A stretch of 64,000 bases of DNA from Serratia fonticola. GTDB lineage: Bacteria > Pseudomonadota > Gammaproteobacteria > Enterobacterales > Enterobacteriaceae. Position numbers and translations under genes: made by a program. Each line of letters opens with the position of its first letter. Position 1 is the first letter of the stretch. Location: NCBI RefSeq assembly GCF_001006005.1, contig NZ_CP011254.1:744001-808000 (forward strand), in the 5' to 3' direction. The notes beneath the pieces are model-generated. The model was not told where the DNA came from. It made no database searches and saw nothing but the letters and a program-made list of their open reading frames with translations. Shown in pieces: positions 1-9,387 of this stretch.

Positions 1-237
1 GTTAGTCCATAGCACGGTGCTGTCAAAGGCCGTGACAGGGCCTACATGCACATACAGCGTCCCGTTAGCACCCTCGACCACCCAGTTATCTACCGTCGCT
101 TGGGCAGATGGCAGCAGCCACAGCATCACACCCAGCGTTAGCGGCACCATCAGCGCCAGACCGCCCAGCGTGCCGTAGTATTTCAGTTCAGCCGACCCGA
201 ACCGGCCTTGCCAGCGGCCGTCCTTCTTGCCTGTCAT
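1..237 (-). CDS. Fimbrial tip/minor protein, 5' part only
   Basis: Partial gene, cut by the left window edge; 79 codons are visible. The ATG at 237 has an AAGGA ribosome site eight bases upstream and lies 46 bp after the chaperone stop. The N-terminus is a positively charged stretch, then a hydrophobic segment ending in PSAQA, a good signal-peptide cleavage site, so export is expected. After cleavage the chain starts TVDNWVVEGANG. Position at the end of a chaperone-usher operon suggests a tip adhesin or minor pilin (inference). The visible part is too short to name a family. Confidence 0.5.
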   Translation of the reverse strand, partial: MTGKKDGRWQGRFGSAELKYYGTLGGLALMVPLTLGVMLWLLPSAQATVDNWVVEGANGTLYVHVGPVTAFDSTVLWTN

Positions 238-283
238 GCTCTTGTCCTTCGCCTCGCCGGTGTCCGCCTGGGCGTTAATCCGG

Positions 284-1093
284 TTATACCTTCTTCGCCG
301 GTACCACCGTGCAGGTGGTGCCACTGCAACTAAAACTCAGTTGCGGACGGCCGCCGTAGTCATTGACATAGGTCAGCACCGGGTTGCCACCCACGCTGGC
401 CGCACTCACCGTCAGAGGCAGGCTGCCTTTCGGCGGTACCATCATTGGCTCAAAATCCTTGATGCCGGGGCCGTCTTTCTTGTTGCTAGCGTCGACCAGG
501 GTCACGTAATACGGCGTCGGGTTGTTGACCACGTATTTGTCGCCCTGCTTCGTCAGTGTCATTTGCTCCTGAGGGGGCGCAGCGTTAGGGTCAATGCTCA
601 ATCCCGCAGGGCGGTAAAACAACTTGATACGGCTCTGCAGCGCAATCTGCAGGGTGTTCGGCTTGCTACTCTTCGGCGGTATTTCACGCAAGTTGAAGTA
701 GTACAGGGTCTCCTTGTCTTGGCTCAGCAGCTTCGCCGGCGGCAGCGCCTGAATTTTCACCTGGCTCGGTTTCCCCGGTTCGATGCGCTGCACCGGAGGT
801 AATACTGTCAGAGGGCTCTGGATTTTATTGCCCTGCTCATCCTCTATCCAACCCTGTGCCAGATACGGCAGCTGCTTGTTCTGGTTGCTGACATTCAGGC
901 TCACCGACTTCTGGCTGCCGTCAAAAATCACCCGGGTCCGATCCAGCGCGATGGCAGCTTGTGCCTGCTGGGCAACCAGAGTGCCCAACAGCAATAAGGT
1001 CAGGGCCATCGGCATGACGGTACGGGCCGACACGTCGCACAGCCGCGTAACGTTTTTATTCATATTTAACTCGTTTAACTCAGTGTTATGCAT
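284..1093 (-). CDS. Periplasmic fimbrial chaperone (PapD family)
   Basis: Periplasmic chaperone that would hold pilin subunits by donor-strand complementation and deliver them to the usher. The 269-residue protein has a signal peptide ending near AQQAQA, then the typical PapD N-terminal strand (IALDRTRVIFDGSQKS) and the family pattern YYFNLREIPPKS in the middle of the first immunoglobulin-like domain. The start at 1093 overlaps the usher stop and has a GGGGAAGAG ribosome site; an internal ATG at 1063 would give a shorter signal peptide and cannot be excluded. It sits between usher and tip-like gene, so translational coupling with the usher is likely. Confidence 0.9.
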   Translation of the reverse strand: MHNTELNELNMNKNVTRLCDVSARTVMPMALTLLLLGTLVAQQAQAAIALDRTRVIFDGSQKSVSLNVSNQNKQLPYLAQGWIEDEQGNKIQSPLTVLPPVQRIEPGKPSQVKIQALPPAKLLSQDKETLYYFNLREIPPKSSKPNTLQIALQSRIKLFYRPAGLSIDPNAAPPQEQMTLTKQGDKYVVNNPTPYYVTLVDASNKKDGPGIKDFEPMMVPPKGSLPLTVSAASVGGNPVLTYVNDYGGRPQLSFSCSGTTCTVVPAKKV

Positions 1094-3692
1094 TTTTCTC
1101 TTCCCCGGCCTCAGTGGCCGCTTTCAACAGGGTTTCAGTTTCGGTTAACGCCGACTCAGCGGCTTTCTCAAGGGCCTGACGTTTCGGATGGCACGGCAAC
1201 AGCAACGTATTCATCAACATGTCCGCCGGTAGTGGGGTCGGCATCTGCACATCGCACTGTGCCGCGCCGCCCCAGTGCACAGTCATCTGCTCACCGGCAT
1301 TAATGCCGCTCAGGTACACGCTGCCGCCGTCATTGACGAGGCCGGTTTCCTGCTTACGGGCATTCAGCACCGTGGCGCCAAACGGCGGCTCGCTGCCGTC
1401 GGCCAGCTTGATGACCGCCATTGCCTTGGCACCCGCAATCACATTAAATCTCCGGTAGCCAATGGCACCCTCGGTCAGGGTCGCCTGCACCACCGACGTG
1501 GCGGCCTCCGCGTTGTCACCCAATTGGTTTAGGTCAATGCTCGCCTTGTTACGGTAATAGCTACTCACATCGCCTATCACCGCTTTGCCCCAAACGTTGG
1601 TGCTGGTCGTGTTCCCGTAACCGCGCACCGGCACATTCGACACACCACCGGTGTCAATCAACATCCGGGTGCCACCTGCCACACCGCCGCGGTGGGCGGC
1701 AGCCCCCTCCAGCGTGGCGGTCATCCCTCCCAGCATCGACACGCCGAAGGCGCTGTAACGGTCCTGCTGGTAACTGGCGTTGGCGCTCATGCGCGCCATA
1801 TCCCCTTCATGACTGTAATATCCGCTCGCGGTACCTCCGCTACGCGACATCCCGGCGTTCAGTTGGTAATTGTTATGTTCGTCAATCCTGTCGTAATAAC
1901 CAACCTGATGTGTCGTATCGCGACGATTGATCGAGGTGTTATAACTGACGGTTGAACTGGTTCCCCACGGCATCGACAGTGACAGATACCCCCCGTCGTC
2001 GTTAGTACCGTTGTACTGATTGCGATACGCCGACAGCGACAGGCTCACATTATGCAAGCGGCCCACGTCGAAATAACGCGACACGGTCAGGTTATAACGG
2101 TTGTTGGCCGGCCGGTCCCAATATGTCTCGTGGCTGTAGTTGATATAACTGCTTAACCCCAAGTCACGAAAATGCTTGTTGAAGGTGATGGTGTACATCT
2201 CCTTGCCGTTGCCGGTTCGAGCACCGTAATTACGTGCATCCAGATACTCGCTCATACTCATAAAGTTCTGTTCCGAGAAGCGGTAACCGGCAAACGTCAC
2301 CTGGCTGTCATACTCGTCGAAGTTTTTCGAATAACTCATACGGTACGAGCCACCGCTGAGCGTGCCGCCTTCCTGCAGCAACCGGGCCCGCGACTGGGTA
2401 GCATCGAATGACAATGCGCCCAGCATCATCAGGTCACGCCCGATACCGAGGGACAGCGCGTTATAATCGCCGCCTGCAAGGGCCCCGCCATACAGCGACC
2501 AGCCGTTGCTTACCCCCCAGGAGAACTCGCCGGTACCGAATATCGGGCCGCGTGAATGATGGTCAAAATCCGAGGGCTTGCCCGCCGCTAGCTTGTAGCG
2601 CACCATGCCGGGGCGAGTCAGGTAAGGAATGCTGGCGGTGTTGACCACAAACTCCTGCACGCTGCCATCCTGCTCCTCGACCCGGACCTTTAACTCACCG
2701 CTGACCGCATCGTTGATGTCCTGAATGCGGAACGGCCCCGACGCGACCGTGGTTTCATACAGCACACGATCCTGCTGGGTGATGATCACCTTGGCGTTGG
2801 TCTTGGCGACCCCCACCACTTCTGGCGCATAGCCCCGCAGGTTCGGCGGCAGCATATTGTCGTCCGATACTAGACTGGCCCCGATGAAACGGAAGCTGTC
2901 GAACATACCGGAGTCAAGGTAGCTCTCTCCAATCGTCAGCTTCGAACGCAACGACGGCACCGCCCGGTAGGCGTAATAGCGGCTCCAGTCCAACTGTTGA
3001 CGAGTCGACGGCCCACTGCCGGTCTGGTGGCCAAGGTTAGCCTGCCAGTCCGCCCGCAGACGCCAGGCCCCCAGGTTGGCACCGAGTGTACCGTTGCCGC
3101 TCAGGCTATACCCGCGGGTCCCCTGCTTCAGTTGTTGCTGGCTGCGTGCGTTGACGTTGTAGTCCAGTAACACGCCGAGAATGCCCTCATCCCAGCGTGA
3201 CGGTGGATCCCAATTCTCATCGGTGTATTCCAGAAAGGCCTGTGGGATACTCAGGTAAAGAGCATTGGTGGACAAGTCGCCCCGCACCTCCATACCCTGC
3301 ACACTGTTTTCGTCCAGACACGCGCCGTCATACCACCAGGTCAGCCCGGCCAGCACCTCTTCCTTGAACCCCAGTTCGTTCGCCAGTGCCCGGGTAATAC
3401 ACGCGCGGCTACCCTTGGGGTCATCCTTCAGGGCATAAAAGGGGATTTGTTGCTCCGGCAGGTCATTTTTGTTGATACGCACCACCATGTCGTACGTACC
3501 CGGCATGATGTAGCCACCACGGGAAAACTGGCTCAGATCGATGTTCTGCCGGTCATTGACATCCAGCACATCCGTATTGAACTGAATATCATCGGCTGCA
3601 TAGACCACTGTCATCGGTGAACTCATTGCGAGCGAAATACACAGCCCCACAGTCTGAATTCGAACTCGTTTTCCTGTCGGTGACAATTCCAT
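1086..3692 (-). CDS. Outer-membrane fimbrial usher (PapC/FimD family)
   Basis: 868-residue outer-membrane usher, the normal family length. A signal peptide ends near VVYA. The N-terminal periplasmic domain (FNTDVLDVNDRQNIDLSQF) is followed by the barrel, with the family pattern VSDDNMLPPNLRGYAPEV near residue 275, and the C-terminal plug domains with the conserved cysteine pair (AAQCDV and LLLPC). It would form the secretion pore that recruits chaperone-pilin complexes and polymerises the fibre. The ATG at 3692 has an AAGGTAAGAG ribosome site. It is the third gene of a pilin, minor pilin, usher, chaperone, tip-like operon. No frameshift is seen. Confidence 0.95.
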   Translation of the reverse strand: MELSPTGKRVRIQTVGLCISLAMSSPMTVVYAADDIQFNTDVLDVNDRQNIDLSQFSRGGYIMPGTYDMVVRINKNDLPEQQIPFYALKDDPKGSRACITRALANELGFKEEVLAGLTWWYDGACLDENSVQGMEVRGDLSTNALYLSIPQAFLEYTDENWDPPSRWDEGILGVLLDYNVNARSQQQLKQGTRGYSLSGNGTLGANLGAWRLRADWQANLGHQTGSGPSTRQQLDWSRYYAYRAVPSLRSKLTIGESYLDSGMFDSFRFIGASLVSDDNMLPPNLRGYAPEVVGVAKTNAKVIITQQDRVLYETTVASGPFRIQDINDAVSGELKVRVEEQDGSVQEFVVNTASIPYLTRPGMVRYKLAAGKPSDFDHHSRGPIFGTGEFSWGVSNGWSLYGGALAGGDYNALSLGIGRDLMMLGALSFDATQSRARLLQEGGTLSGGSYRMSYSKNFDEYDSQVTFAGYRFSEQNFMSMSEYLDARNYGARTGNGKEMYTITFNKHFRDLGLSSYINYSHETYWDRPANNRYNLTVSRYFDVGRLHNVSLSLSAYRNQYNGTNDDGGYLSLSMPWGTSSTVSYNTSINRRDTTHQVGYYDRIDEHNNYQLNAGMSRSGGTASGYYSHEGDMARMSANASYQQDRYSAFGVSMLGGMTATLEGAAAHRGGVAGGTRMLIDTGGVSNVPVRGYGNTTSTNVWGKAVIGDVSSYYRNKASIDLNQLGDNAEAATSVVQATLTEGAIGYRRFNVIAGAKAMAVIKLADGSEPPFGATVLNARKQETGLVNDGGSVYLSGINAGEQMTVHWGGAAQCDVQMPTPLPADMLMNTLLLPCHPKRQALEKAAESALTETETLLKAATEAGEEKNA

Positions 3693-3741
3693 ACTCTTAC
3701 CTTGTTATTTTAATAATCCTTTCCACTATCCCGGCAGACAT

Positions 3742-4299
3742 TCAAAAATAATCCAGCTTGAAACGTATCGAGGAAAAATAATCACCGGATTTAACGGCAT
3801 GGTTGTTAGCTACCAGTTTTAGTGAGTAATCCATCCGCAGGTTACCGGGAACAACATCGGTTAAAGGCAACGCTTCCCCAGGCAAGGCAATATTCCCCAA
3901 CCCATCAGAAATTTGCAGGCCAACGCCTGAAGTATCACCGTGAACACCAAACAACCCCGCTTCTGCATCACCGTCAAAGGTCACCTGAAAATGCTTCCAA
4001 CCTTCTTTCCCCTGGCGTTCCAACAAACAATCAACCAAGTGGATAGAAAAATATTTGCTACGCCCCTGGCCATCACGAATAATATCGACCACGGGGACAA
4101 CACCCATATCGATAATTTGCTCGCGACTGTCTACCGCTATGGTACAGGCAGTATCGATAATGCTGCCCTGCATATTGACCCGCCCCCATCCCGCCAGGCC
4201 GGCAGTCGTATTAGAGGAAAAAACAGCAGGAAATAACAGGCAGAAAAACACAATTAATGGTTCCGTATTAATAGGTATTTTCCATATTCTTTTTAGCAA
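3742..4299 (-). CDS. Minor fimbrial subunit (PapH/MrpB-like)
   Basis: 185-residue pilin-fold protein. It begins with TTG (LKRIWK...); the first in-frame ATG lies after the signal peptide, so a TTG start or an unseen upstream start must be used. Visible are a hydrophobic leader (LIVFFCLLFPAVF), the pilin pattern GRVNMQGSIIDTACTI with the first conserved cysteine, a second cysteine in HLVDC, and a C-terminal alternating strand (SSIRFKLDYF). Length and position just after the major pilin resemble the terminator/anchor subunits of MR/P- and Pap-type operons. The exact role is inferred from gene order. A terminator-like hairpin lies just upstream, which would keep its level below that of the major pilin. 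Confidence 0.8.
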   Translation of the reverse strand: MLKRIWKIPINTEPLIVFFCLLFPAVFSSNTTAGLAGWGRVNMQGSIIDTACTIAVDSREQIIDMGVVPVVDIIRDGQGRSKYFSIHLVDCLLERQGKEGWKHFQVTFDGDAEAGLFGVHGDTSGVGLQISDGLGNIALPGEALPLTDVVPGNLRMDYSLKLVANNHAVKSGDYFSSIRFKLDYF

Positions 4300-4311
4300 G
4301 AGTTTTTAAAA

Positions 4312-4334
4312 TGCATGCGGATGACCCGCATGCA
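4312..4334 (-). terminator. Hairpin between major and minor pilin genes
   Basis: A perfect 9-bp inverted repeat (TGCATGCGG, loop of 5, CCGCATGCA) is followed on the minus strand by TTTT. It lies between the major pilin stop and the minor pilin start, so it would act as a partial terminator that gives much pilin and little usher or tip, as in other fimbrial operons. Confidence 0.7.
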
Positions 4335-4380
4335 TCAGTACGCTACTATTTAAAATAAAACAAAGGGGCAAGTAACGAAC

Positions 4381-4914
4381 TTAGTTATATGCCAGGGTGA
4401 AGTCAGCCACCGCCTGGAACTCACCTTCGGTGATGGCGGCAGAAGCGCCGTCACCTTGCACGTACGCAGCGAAGCTCAGGGTGTTCGTACCGTCAGACAA
4501 TTCCTGGGCTGTGCTTGGCTTACCCAGTTCAATCACTGCACCACTACCATCGGTAACAGCTACGCTGGCACCCTTCGCAGAACCAGTGATACCCAGCAGG
4601 CCGTTTTTAGCTGGAGACTTCATACCAGTGAAGGTGATTTGAACCTTGTTCTGGCTATCCTTTTCAGAGACTGAACAGTTTTCCAGTTGGATATCAAAGT
4701 TACGCGGCGTGGATTTGCCACCGTCTTTCAGTGCAACCTTGGAAATTTGACCCAGCTCAATAGTCTGATCGGCAGAGTCCGGGGCGATAGAACATGGCGC
4801 ATCGATAATAGAGCCGGTGAAGGTCACTTTGCCGTTACCCTGGTCGGCGGCGTGCGCCAGAGAAGACAGACCAAATACTGCCACAGCAGCCAATAGAGTT
4901 TTGTTAGCTTTCAT
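4381..4914 (-). CDS. Major fimbrial subunit (MrpA/type 1 pilin family)
   Basis: 177-residue major pilin. The start at 4914 (MKANKTLLAAVAVFG) is chosen over an upstream ATG because it follows an AAGGGTG ribosome site and begins directly with a signal peptide ending in LAHA. The mature chain shows the type 1/P pilin hallmarks: GKVTFTGSIIDAPCSI with the first cysteine, QLENCSV with the second, and the C-terminal donor-strand-acceptor strand VADFTLAYN. It is the first gene of the operon, with about 490 bp of AT-rich DNA upstream shared with the divergent regulator gene at 5,405. Confidence 0.93.
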   Translation of the reverse strand: MKANKTLLAAVAVFGLSSLAHAADQGNGKVTFTGSIIDAPCSIAPDSADQTIELGQISKVALKDGGKSTPRNFDIQLENCSVSEKDSQNKVQITFTGMKSPAKNGLLGITGSAKGASVAVTDGSGAVIELGKPSTAQELSDGTNTLSFAAYVQGDGASAAITEGEFQAVADFTLAYN

Positions 4915-5404
4915 TTTTACACCCTTGTTAAGAAATTTTTTATTGAGTTGAGTCGCCAACTTATAATGCAAGCCACCTCGACTTGCTCAGACCTGCTGAT
5001 TGTAGAGATACTCATTTACCCCCTCCTGAGTGATTTAGGTTGTCAGTAAAAAAGCGTCCACAAGCAAGTCACAGCATGTCGAGCGCCAGCCACAACGAGG
5101 GCAAGCGGCGACGAGAAAAATGATAACAAACAAAAACAACAACAGACAATTAATCTTTAAAATGCAGTAAAATTAGAATTATTAACCACAAGCTAAAGAT
5201 GAAAAACAAAAATGCAGAATAAAAAAACGAAATGAGGCCATAAATCACCCCCAATAACTATTTCATAAATCAGCCGTTCTTATCCCCTTAATGCAATGAT
5301 CACAAAATAATTGACTATTCCCAGGAACACACCTAGATTAATAAAGCAAGATAATTCCTATTGCCAGAAAAGGCCTTTAGAAATATAAGAATGAGTATTT
5401 AAAA
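4915..5404. promoter_or_regulatory. AT-rich divergent promoter region, pilin and regulator
   Basis: About 490 bp separate the divergent pilin and wHTH regulator genes. The part from 5,100 to 5,400 is strongly AT-rich with A-tracts, as expected for an H-NS-silenced fimbrial promoter. I see no long invertible repeats and no recombinase gene nearby, so phase inversion is not supported. No particular -35/-10 pair stands out enough to assign. Confidence 0.4.
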
Positions 5405-6199
5405 ATGAGATTCATCATAAACTTAACTATCGTCTTCGACCCTGAAAACAAGCTATTACTACTGAAAAACAACGATGAGTTAACAGTGGGGTTATCTAAG
5501 CCTGCGGCTCGACTATTAACCGAGTTGATAAAAAATAATAAAGAAGTGCTAACCCGTGAAGTACTCATAAAAAGAGTTTGGGAAGATTATGGATTTTCAC
5601 CCTCCAGTGCAACATTGAGTAATCACATTAGTGAACTCAGAAAAGCCTTTGAAACTGCGGGTGGAAGCAAAGATGTTATCATGACGATATCTAGGATAGG
5701 TTTCAAAATGGATGCAGAGATCCACCCAGAACTAAAATCCATTAAAAAAATAGATCAGCCCCCCTCCATCGACATAGATATGCGAGAGATAAACCTTCAC
5801 ACGAATAAAAATGATGAATTGAAACATGTTCCTCTGCTGTCAAAGAAAGGGCCACGGAACCATGTGAAGTTGGCATCACTTTTCATTTTAGCTATTAGTA
5901 TTGTGGTCATCTTCGTCATTACATTAAAAAGCAGGAACAAAGAACCCGCATTAATATTTACCCAAGATAAGTGTAATGTGTATGCATTAAACAATGAATA
6001 CGGATATATTAATGCGCAAAATAAAATAAATAATATTCTTGATAAAGAAGGTATAGAATGCTCTAACATTAATAGCGATGTTTACTATATGGAATACCGA
6101 GCCAGAAATGAAATTGGTAAAATGACGTTCATAGCTGTTTGCAATATCGGAAAAAATGGAATATATGTGTCCTGTAACAACTATAAATCGATCGAGTAA
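5405..6199 (+). CDS. ToxR/PsaE-like membrane-anchored wHTH regulator
   Basis: 264-residue protein with an N-terminal OmpR-type winged-helix domain (about residues 1-100; TREVLIKRVWEDYGFSPSSA and TISRIGFKMDA fit the recognition helix and wing), a linker, one transmembrane segment (FILAISIVVIFVITL, about residues 157-171) and a periplasmic tail with two cysteines. This is the ToxR/CadC/PsaE layout: a transcription factor that stays in the inner membrane and binds DNA there. The next gene, 6 bp downstream, encodes a small single-pass partner, as in PsaE-PsaF and ToxR-ToxS. Divergence from the fimbrial operon suggests that operon is its target (inference). Confidence 0.75.
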   Translation: MRFIINLTIVFDPENKLLLLKNNDELTVGLSKPAARLLTELIKNNKEVLTREVLIKRVWEDYGFSPSSATLSNHISELRKAFETAGGSKDVIMTISRIGFKMDAEIHPELKSIKKIDQPPSIDIDMREINLHTNKNDELKHVPLLSKKGPRNHVKLASLFILAISIVVIFVITLKSRNKEPALIFTQDKCNVYALNNEYGYINAQNKINNILDKEGIECSNINSDVYYMEYRARNEIGKMTFIAVCNIGKNGIYVSCNNYKSIE

Positions 6200-6205
6200 A
6201 TTAAA

Positions 6206-6688
6206 ATGAAAAAATACATTATAGCTGTATTTATTGCTATCACCTTGGGTTTGAGCTTTTTTTTTCTATACTTAAATACCTCAACGCAGAAATGGGAGCG
6301 GTGTTATACTCACGAAGTGACAAAATACACATTAAAGGATGGTATGAAAGTTGAGCTCAACGTGGATATTGATGTAGTCAATGATGATGATAATCAAAGC
6401 GAAATTTTCTTATTTGGCACGTTTAAACATTCAAATGAAAGTTATACAATCACCAGGAGAATCCTTCTAACCAAACAAGAAGGCCCAATAAAAAACACAT
6501 CGACTATTGCTATTACTAAAGAATCTCTATACCCCAGAGATAATGTTCCTGCCGATTTGTGGAATAAATACGCACTACCTATAACCAGAGACTTACCAAT
6601 CTATATTAAAAGTTTAAAACTTAAGAGAAACGCCTTAATTATCAAGGCATTAGACAACCCTATCTTTGTTTGCACCATACAAGACTAG
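6206..6688 (+). CDS. FidL/PsaF-like single-pass membrane partner protein
   Basis: 160-residue protein with one N-terminal transmembrane segment (YIIAVFIAITLGLSFFFLY) and a periplasmic domain with cysteines at its beginning (WERCYTH) and end (IFVCTIQD). Size and layout match the FidL-like proteins encoded next to ToxR-type regulators of fimbriae, which are thought to stabilise the regulator or sense for it. It follows the regulator gene by 6 bp and would be cotranscribed. The family call rests on layout and a few aligned residues; direct homology is not proven. Confidence 0.6.
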   Translation: MKKYIIAVFIAITLGLSFFFLYLNTSTQKWERCYTHEVTKYTLKDGMKVELNVDIDVVNDDDNQSEIFLFGTFKHSNESYTITRRILLTKQEGPIKNTSTIAITKESLYPRDNVPADLWNKYALPITRDLPIYIKSLKLKRNALIIKALDNPIFVCTIQD

Positions 6689-6697
6689 CATCACAGA

Positions 6698-6724
6698 GAG
6701 CCTTAATTTCTATAATTGAGGCTC
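6698..6724 (+). terminator. Hairpin after the regulator pair
   Basis: GAGCCTTAATT and AATTGAGGCTC form an 11-bp stem with one mismatch and a 5-base loop, 9 bp after the FidL-like stop. There is no clear T-run, so termination strength is uncertain. The following 280 bp up to 7,008 are AT-rich and hold no gene I can support. Confidence 0.5.
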
Positions 6725-7007
6725 GCCACCTAGCAAAGCCGCGCACCCATCAAAACAATAGCACTTAGTTAAAAAAATTAAATTAAAAATAAACTTAATA
6801 TAAAAAACAAATAAAAATTATAATTATTAAATTGCGTTCCGATAATCACCTTTGCCATCATATACCAAGAGGTAATCAGTTTTATTTTTATTCACATCTT
6901 AAAAATGAGGGACCGGATATCACCCAGATAGTGTTCGCAACGCAGTGTAAGCAGCCATCTAATAACCGTACCTATGAATAGACAAAATAATAAATAAAGG
7001 AATCAAC

Positions 7008-8663
7008 GTGGTTTTTCACGTCAACATATTGATGACACTTGGGTTGTCGCTGGGATTGTTTGTTTTTTGGCTATGGCGTGCAGTCCGTCGCCGTACCATC
7101 TTCGTTTCGCCAACCCTGGCTTGTTTCACTGCTGGGGGGGCGATACTGGCTCTTCCCTTGTTATATACCCCGGATATGCGGTTTGCGACGGCGGCCTGGC
7201 GGGTCGCCGGAGTGGCGTTCGGAGCCTTTTGGTTTCTTTCCTGCCTGCAACTCCAATGGCATCGACACAGGCTGCTCGCAACCCTCTACGGCGTGCTTGT
7301 TCTGGTTACTGCCGAAACTATTATTGCCGGTCAGCAGTGGCTGATGCCTCACCGTGCCTGGGTTCCACTGTATGGCAATCGGGTCTATGGCACTTTCTTT
7401 CAGCCCAATGTCCTCGCCAGTCTGATCGCCACCGGTATCACCCTAACTCTTGTACTGCTGCTGTTGCCCGGCCTGGCGGCGCGCCCCGCTCGCCTGAATG
7501 GCATACGCCGGTCAATCTTGTTCGGTATGCTGGCTGGGTTCACGACACTGTTGGTGTGCATTCAGTCACGGACCGGCTGGCTGGGCGGCATCGCCGCCGC
7601 AGTGTTGCTGCTCTTTCGCTTTGGTCGTATCAACACCACGAATACCCGGGGTGCCATTATCGCACTGAGTGGAGGGGTTGCCCTGGGAAGCGCTTGGTTG
7701 CTTTCCGGTCATACCCTCCTGCCACTGGCGGACCACACCGGCAGCAACCTGGCTCGCTGGAGCATGCTGCGCGATACGCTTGCCATGATTATCGACAAAC
7801 CGTTGCTGGGATGGGGCTACGGTGGGTTCGAGTACAACTTCCAGCATTTTCGTGTCAACCAGGTGCCGCCAACCCCGGTGACCGAAATTGCCCGCCATCC
7901 CCATAACGAAATATTGCTGTGGGTTGTGGAAGGCGGCGGGATTGGACTGACCGGAGTGGGCCTGATGCTGGCTGGCGTAGGTGTGATTGTCCGTCAGTCC
8001 ATACAACGAGACCGCAGCGCTCTGCGTGCCGGCCATCGCATGGCCGGAGTACCGACTGCGCTGTGCCTTACAGCTCTGCCGATGGCCACTCATACCCAGT
8101 TGGAGTACCCGTTCTACCTCTCGACGCTGCATTTTGTCACGTTCCTACTACTGCTCTCCTTGGCCGACTGTATCGGCACATCGGTACGGACGCAGCGCAC
8201 ATTGTTGGACACTACAAGCACAAGACTGAGTTTCGTCATGGCTGCATTGGCACTGAGTGTTTCCGTGCTGGCCGGATTTACCCTCCGTGGAGAAATAACG
8301 CTCACGCAAGTGGAACGATTTGGTATGGAAGACGTGACGCCCTTAAACACCTTACCCCAACTATCGCGTCACCTGCTCTTGGAGCGAGTCACCTTTGATG
8401 AACAGGTAGGGGCCCTGATGGCCTACAACCAGACCGGGGATAAACATCTGCTGCAAAGCTACAGCCAGTGGGCTCAGAGCTACCTGCTGCGCCGTATCGA
8501 CAAGAATGTCTATGTCAGTCTGATAACCATATTGCAGCACCAGGGATACCCAGAAAAAGCTCAGCGTTATCGTCACGAAGCGGCCGTATTTTTCCCCACC
8601 GACGTGCGTTTTACTCCTTCAACCGACATGACGACCACACTCAGTAGTAAGGACAGGCGATGA
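7008..8663 (+). CDS. PglL/Wzy-type O-oligosaccharyltransferase
   Basis: 551-residue polytopic inner-membrane protein with about ten hydrophobic segments. The central part has the Wzy_C/O-antigen-ligase signature: SRTGWLGG, then DKPLLGWGYGGFEYNF, and HPHNEILLWVVEGGGIG in the large periplasmic loop, whose histidine is the usual key residue. The C-terminus carries the extra soluble region found in PglL-type enzymes that move undecaprenyl-linked glycans onto proteins such as pilins. It starts with GTG at 7008 behind AAGGAATC and overlaps the next gene by 4 bp (ATGA). Lying near a fimbrial operon and a decayed lipoprotein, it may glycosylate surface proteins (inference); an O-antigen ligase role is the main alternative. 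Confidence 0.75.
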   Translation: MVFHVNILMTLGLSLGLFVFWLWRAVRRRTIFVSPTLACFTAGGAILALPLLYTPDMRFATAAWRVAGVAFGAFWFLSCLQLQWHRHRLLATLYGVLVLVTAETIIAGQQWLMPHRAWVPLYGNRVYGTFFQPNVLASLIATGITLTLVLLLLPGLAARPARLNGIRRSILFGMLAGFTTLLVCIQSRTGWLGGIAAAVLLLFRFGRINTTNTRGAIIALSGGVALGSAWLLSGHTLLPLADHTGSNLARWSMLRDTLAMIIDKPLLGWGYGGFEYNFQHFRVNQVPPTPVTEIARHPHNEILLWVVEGGGIGLTGVGLMLAGVGVIVRQSIQRDRSALRAGHRMAGVPTALCLTALPMATHTQLEYPFYLSTLHFVTFLLLLSLADCIGTSVRTQRTLLDTTSTRLSFVMAALALSVSVLAGFTLRGEITLTQVERFGMEDVTPLNTLPQLSRHLLLERVTFDEQVGALMAYNQTGDKHLLQSYSQWAQSYLLRRIDKNVYVSLITILQHQGYPEKAQRYRHEAAVFFPTDVRFTPSTDMTTTLSSKDRR

Positions 8664-9304
8664 AAAAAAATCATATCAACATCCTCATACAAGACACCAA
8701 CCGGTATTTTGCCGAGGGTCTTACCGCCCTGCTGCACGCGGAGTGCCAACGCAGGAATACCAGCGTGACGTTTTTAACCCCCGCACACCGCCATAGGGCC
8801 GACGTTCTTATTGTCACGAATGATGCCCGTACGCACATCAGGACCGACTCTCCTCCTGCGATACAAGGCCGGCATAACATGCTCGTTATCCAGGACCGCG
8901 TCCGTTACCAGACAGCTTCTCGGGTCCAGCCCGACATCGGTGTCATCAATCGTCGCGACAGCATCAACTCCGTGCGGGCGATGATTGAACTGATGTTCGC
9001 AAGGCACTATGACGGCCTCACCAGAGAAGCGTTGCCTGGCAGGCCGAACCTAACTGCCAGGCAACGCGAGATTTTATCCGCCCTGGCCCGCGGACTGACA
9101 CCGAACCGGATAGCCCGGCTGTATGGCCTGAGCGTCAAAACGGTCAGCGCTCATAAGTGCGCCGCCATGCGCGAGCTGGGGCTCGCCCGCGTTCACGACC
9201 TGTATCTTTGGTTGCACAACCAGAATGCATTGACTCCTGTGCGGCTACATCGCCACCGGGCAATACCGGCCTCAGGCGATGGGAAGGGCCCCTCCAGGAC
9301 GTGA
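8660..9304 (+). CDS. LuxR-family transcriptional regulator
   Basis: 214-residue regulator with a C-terminal LuxR/NarL helix-turn-helix: LTARQREILSALARG, then NRIARLYGLSVKTVSAHK, residues about 128-160. The N-terminal part lacks a clear phosphoacceptor aspartate pattern and looks like the degenerate receiver domains of fimbrial and matrix regulators. It overlaps the PglL gene by 4 bp, so the two are translationally coupled. The C-terminal tail after the DNA-binding domain is arginine- and glycine-rich and may not be structured. The target is unknown. Confidence 0.75.
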   Translation: MKKNHINILIQDTNRYFAEGLTALLHAECQRRNTSVTFLTPAHRHRADVLIVTNDARTHIRTDSPPAIQGRHNMLVIQDRVRYQTASRVQPDIGVINRRDSINSVRAMIELMFARHYDGLTREALPGRPNLTARQREILSALARGLTPNRIARLYGLSVKTVSAHKCAAMRELGLARVHDLYLWLHNQNALTPVRLHRHRAIPASGDGKGPSRT

Positions 9305-9387
9305 CCCCTTGCAAGCCACCACGCAGTGACGGGTGGCGTCACCACGATAAACACCCAACACCTCCGCTAACAGGATACGTAAACAGA

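Noticed and set aside
4915..5404. Invertible phase-variation switch for the fimbriae
   Set aside because: No long inverted repeats and no fimB/E-like recombinase near; the region is simply AT-rich.
7067..7906. 279-codon frame overlapping the PglL-like gene on the same strand
   Set aside because: Low-complexity, Pro/Arg/Ser-rich, no membrane segments; the PglL frame has clear motifs.
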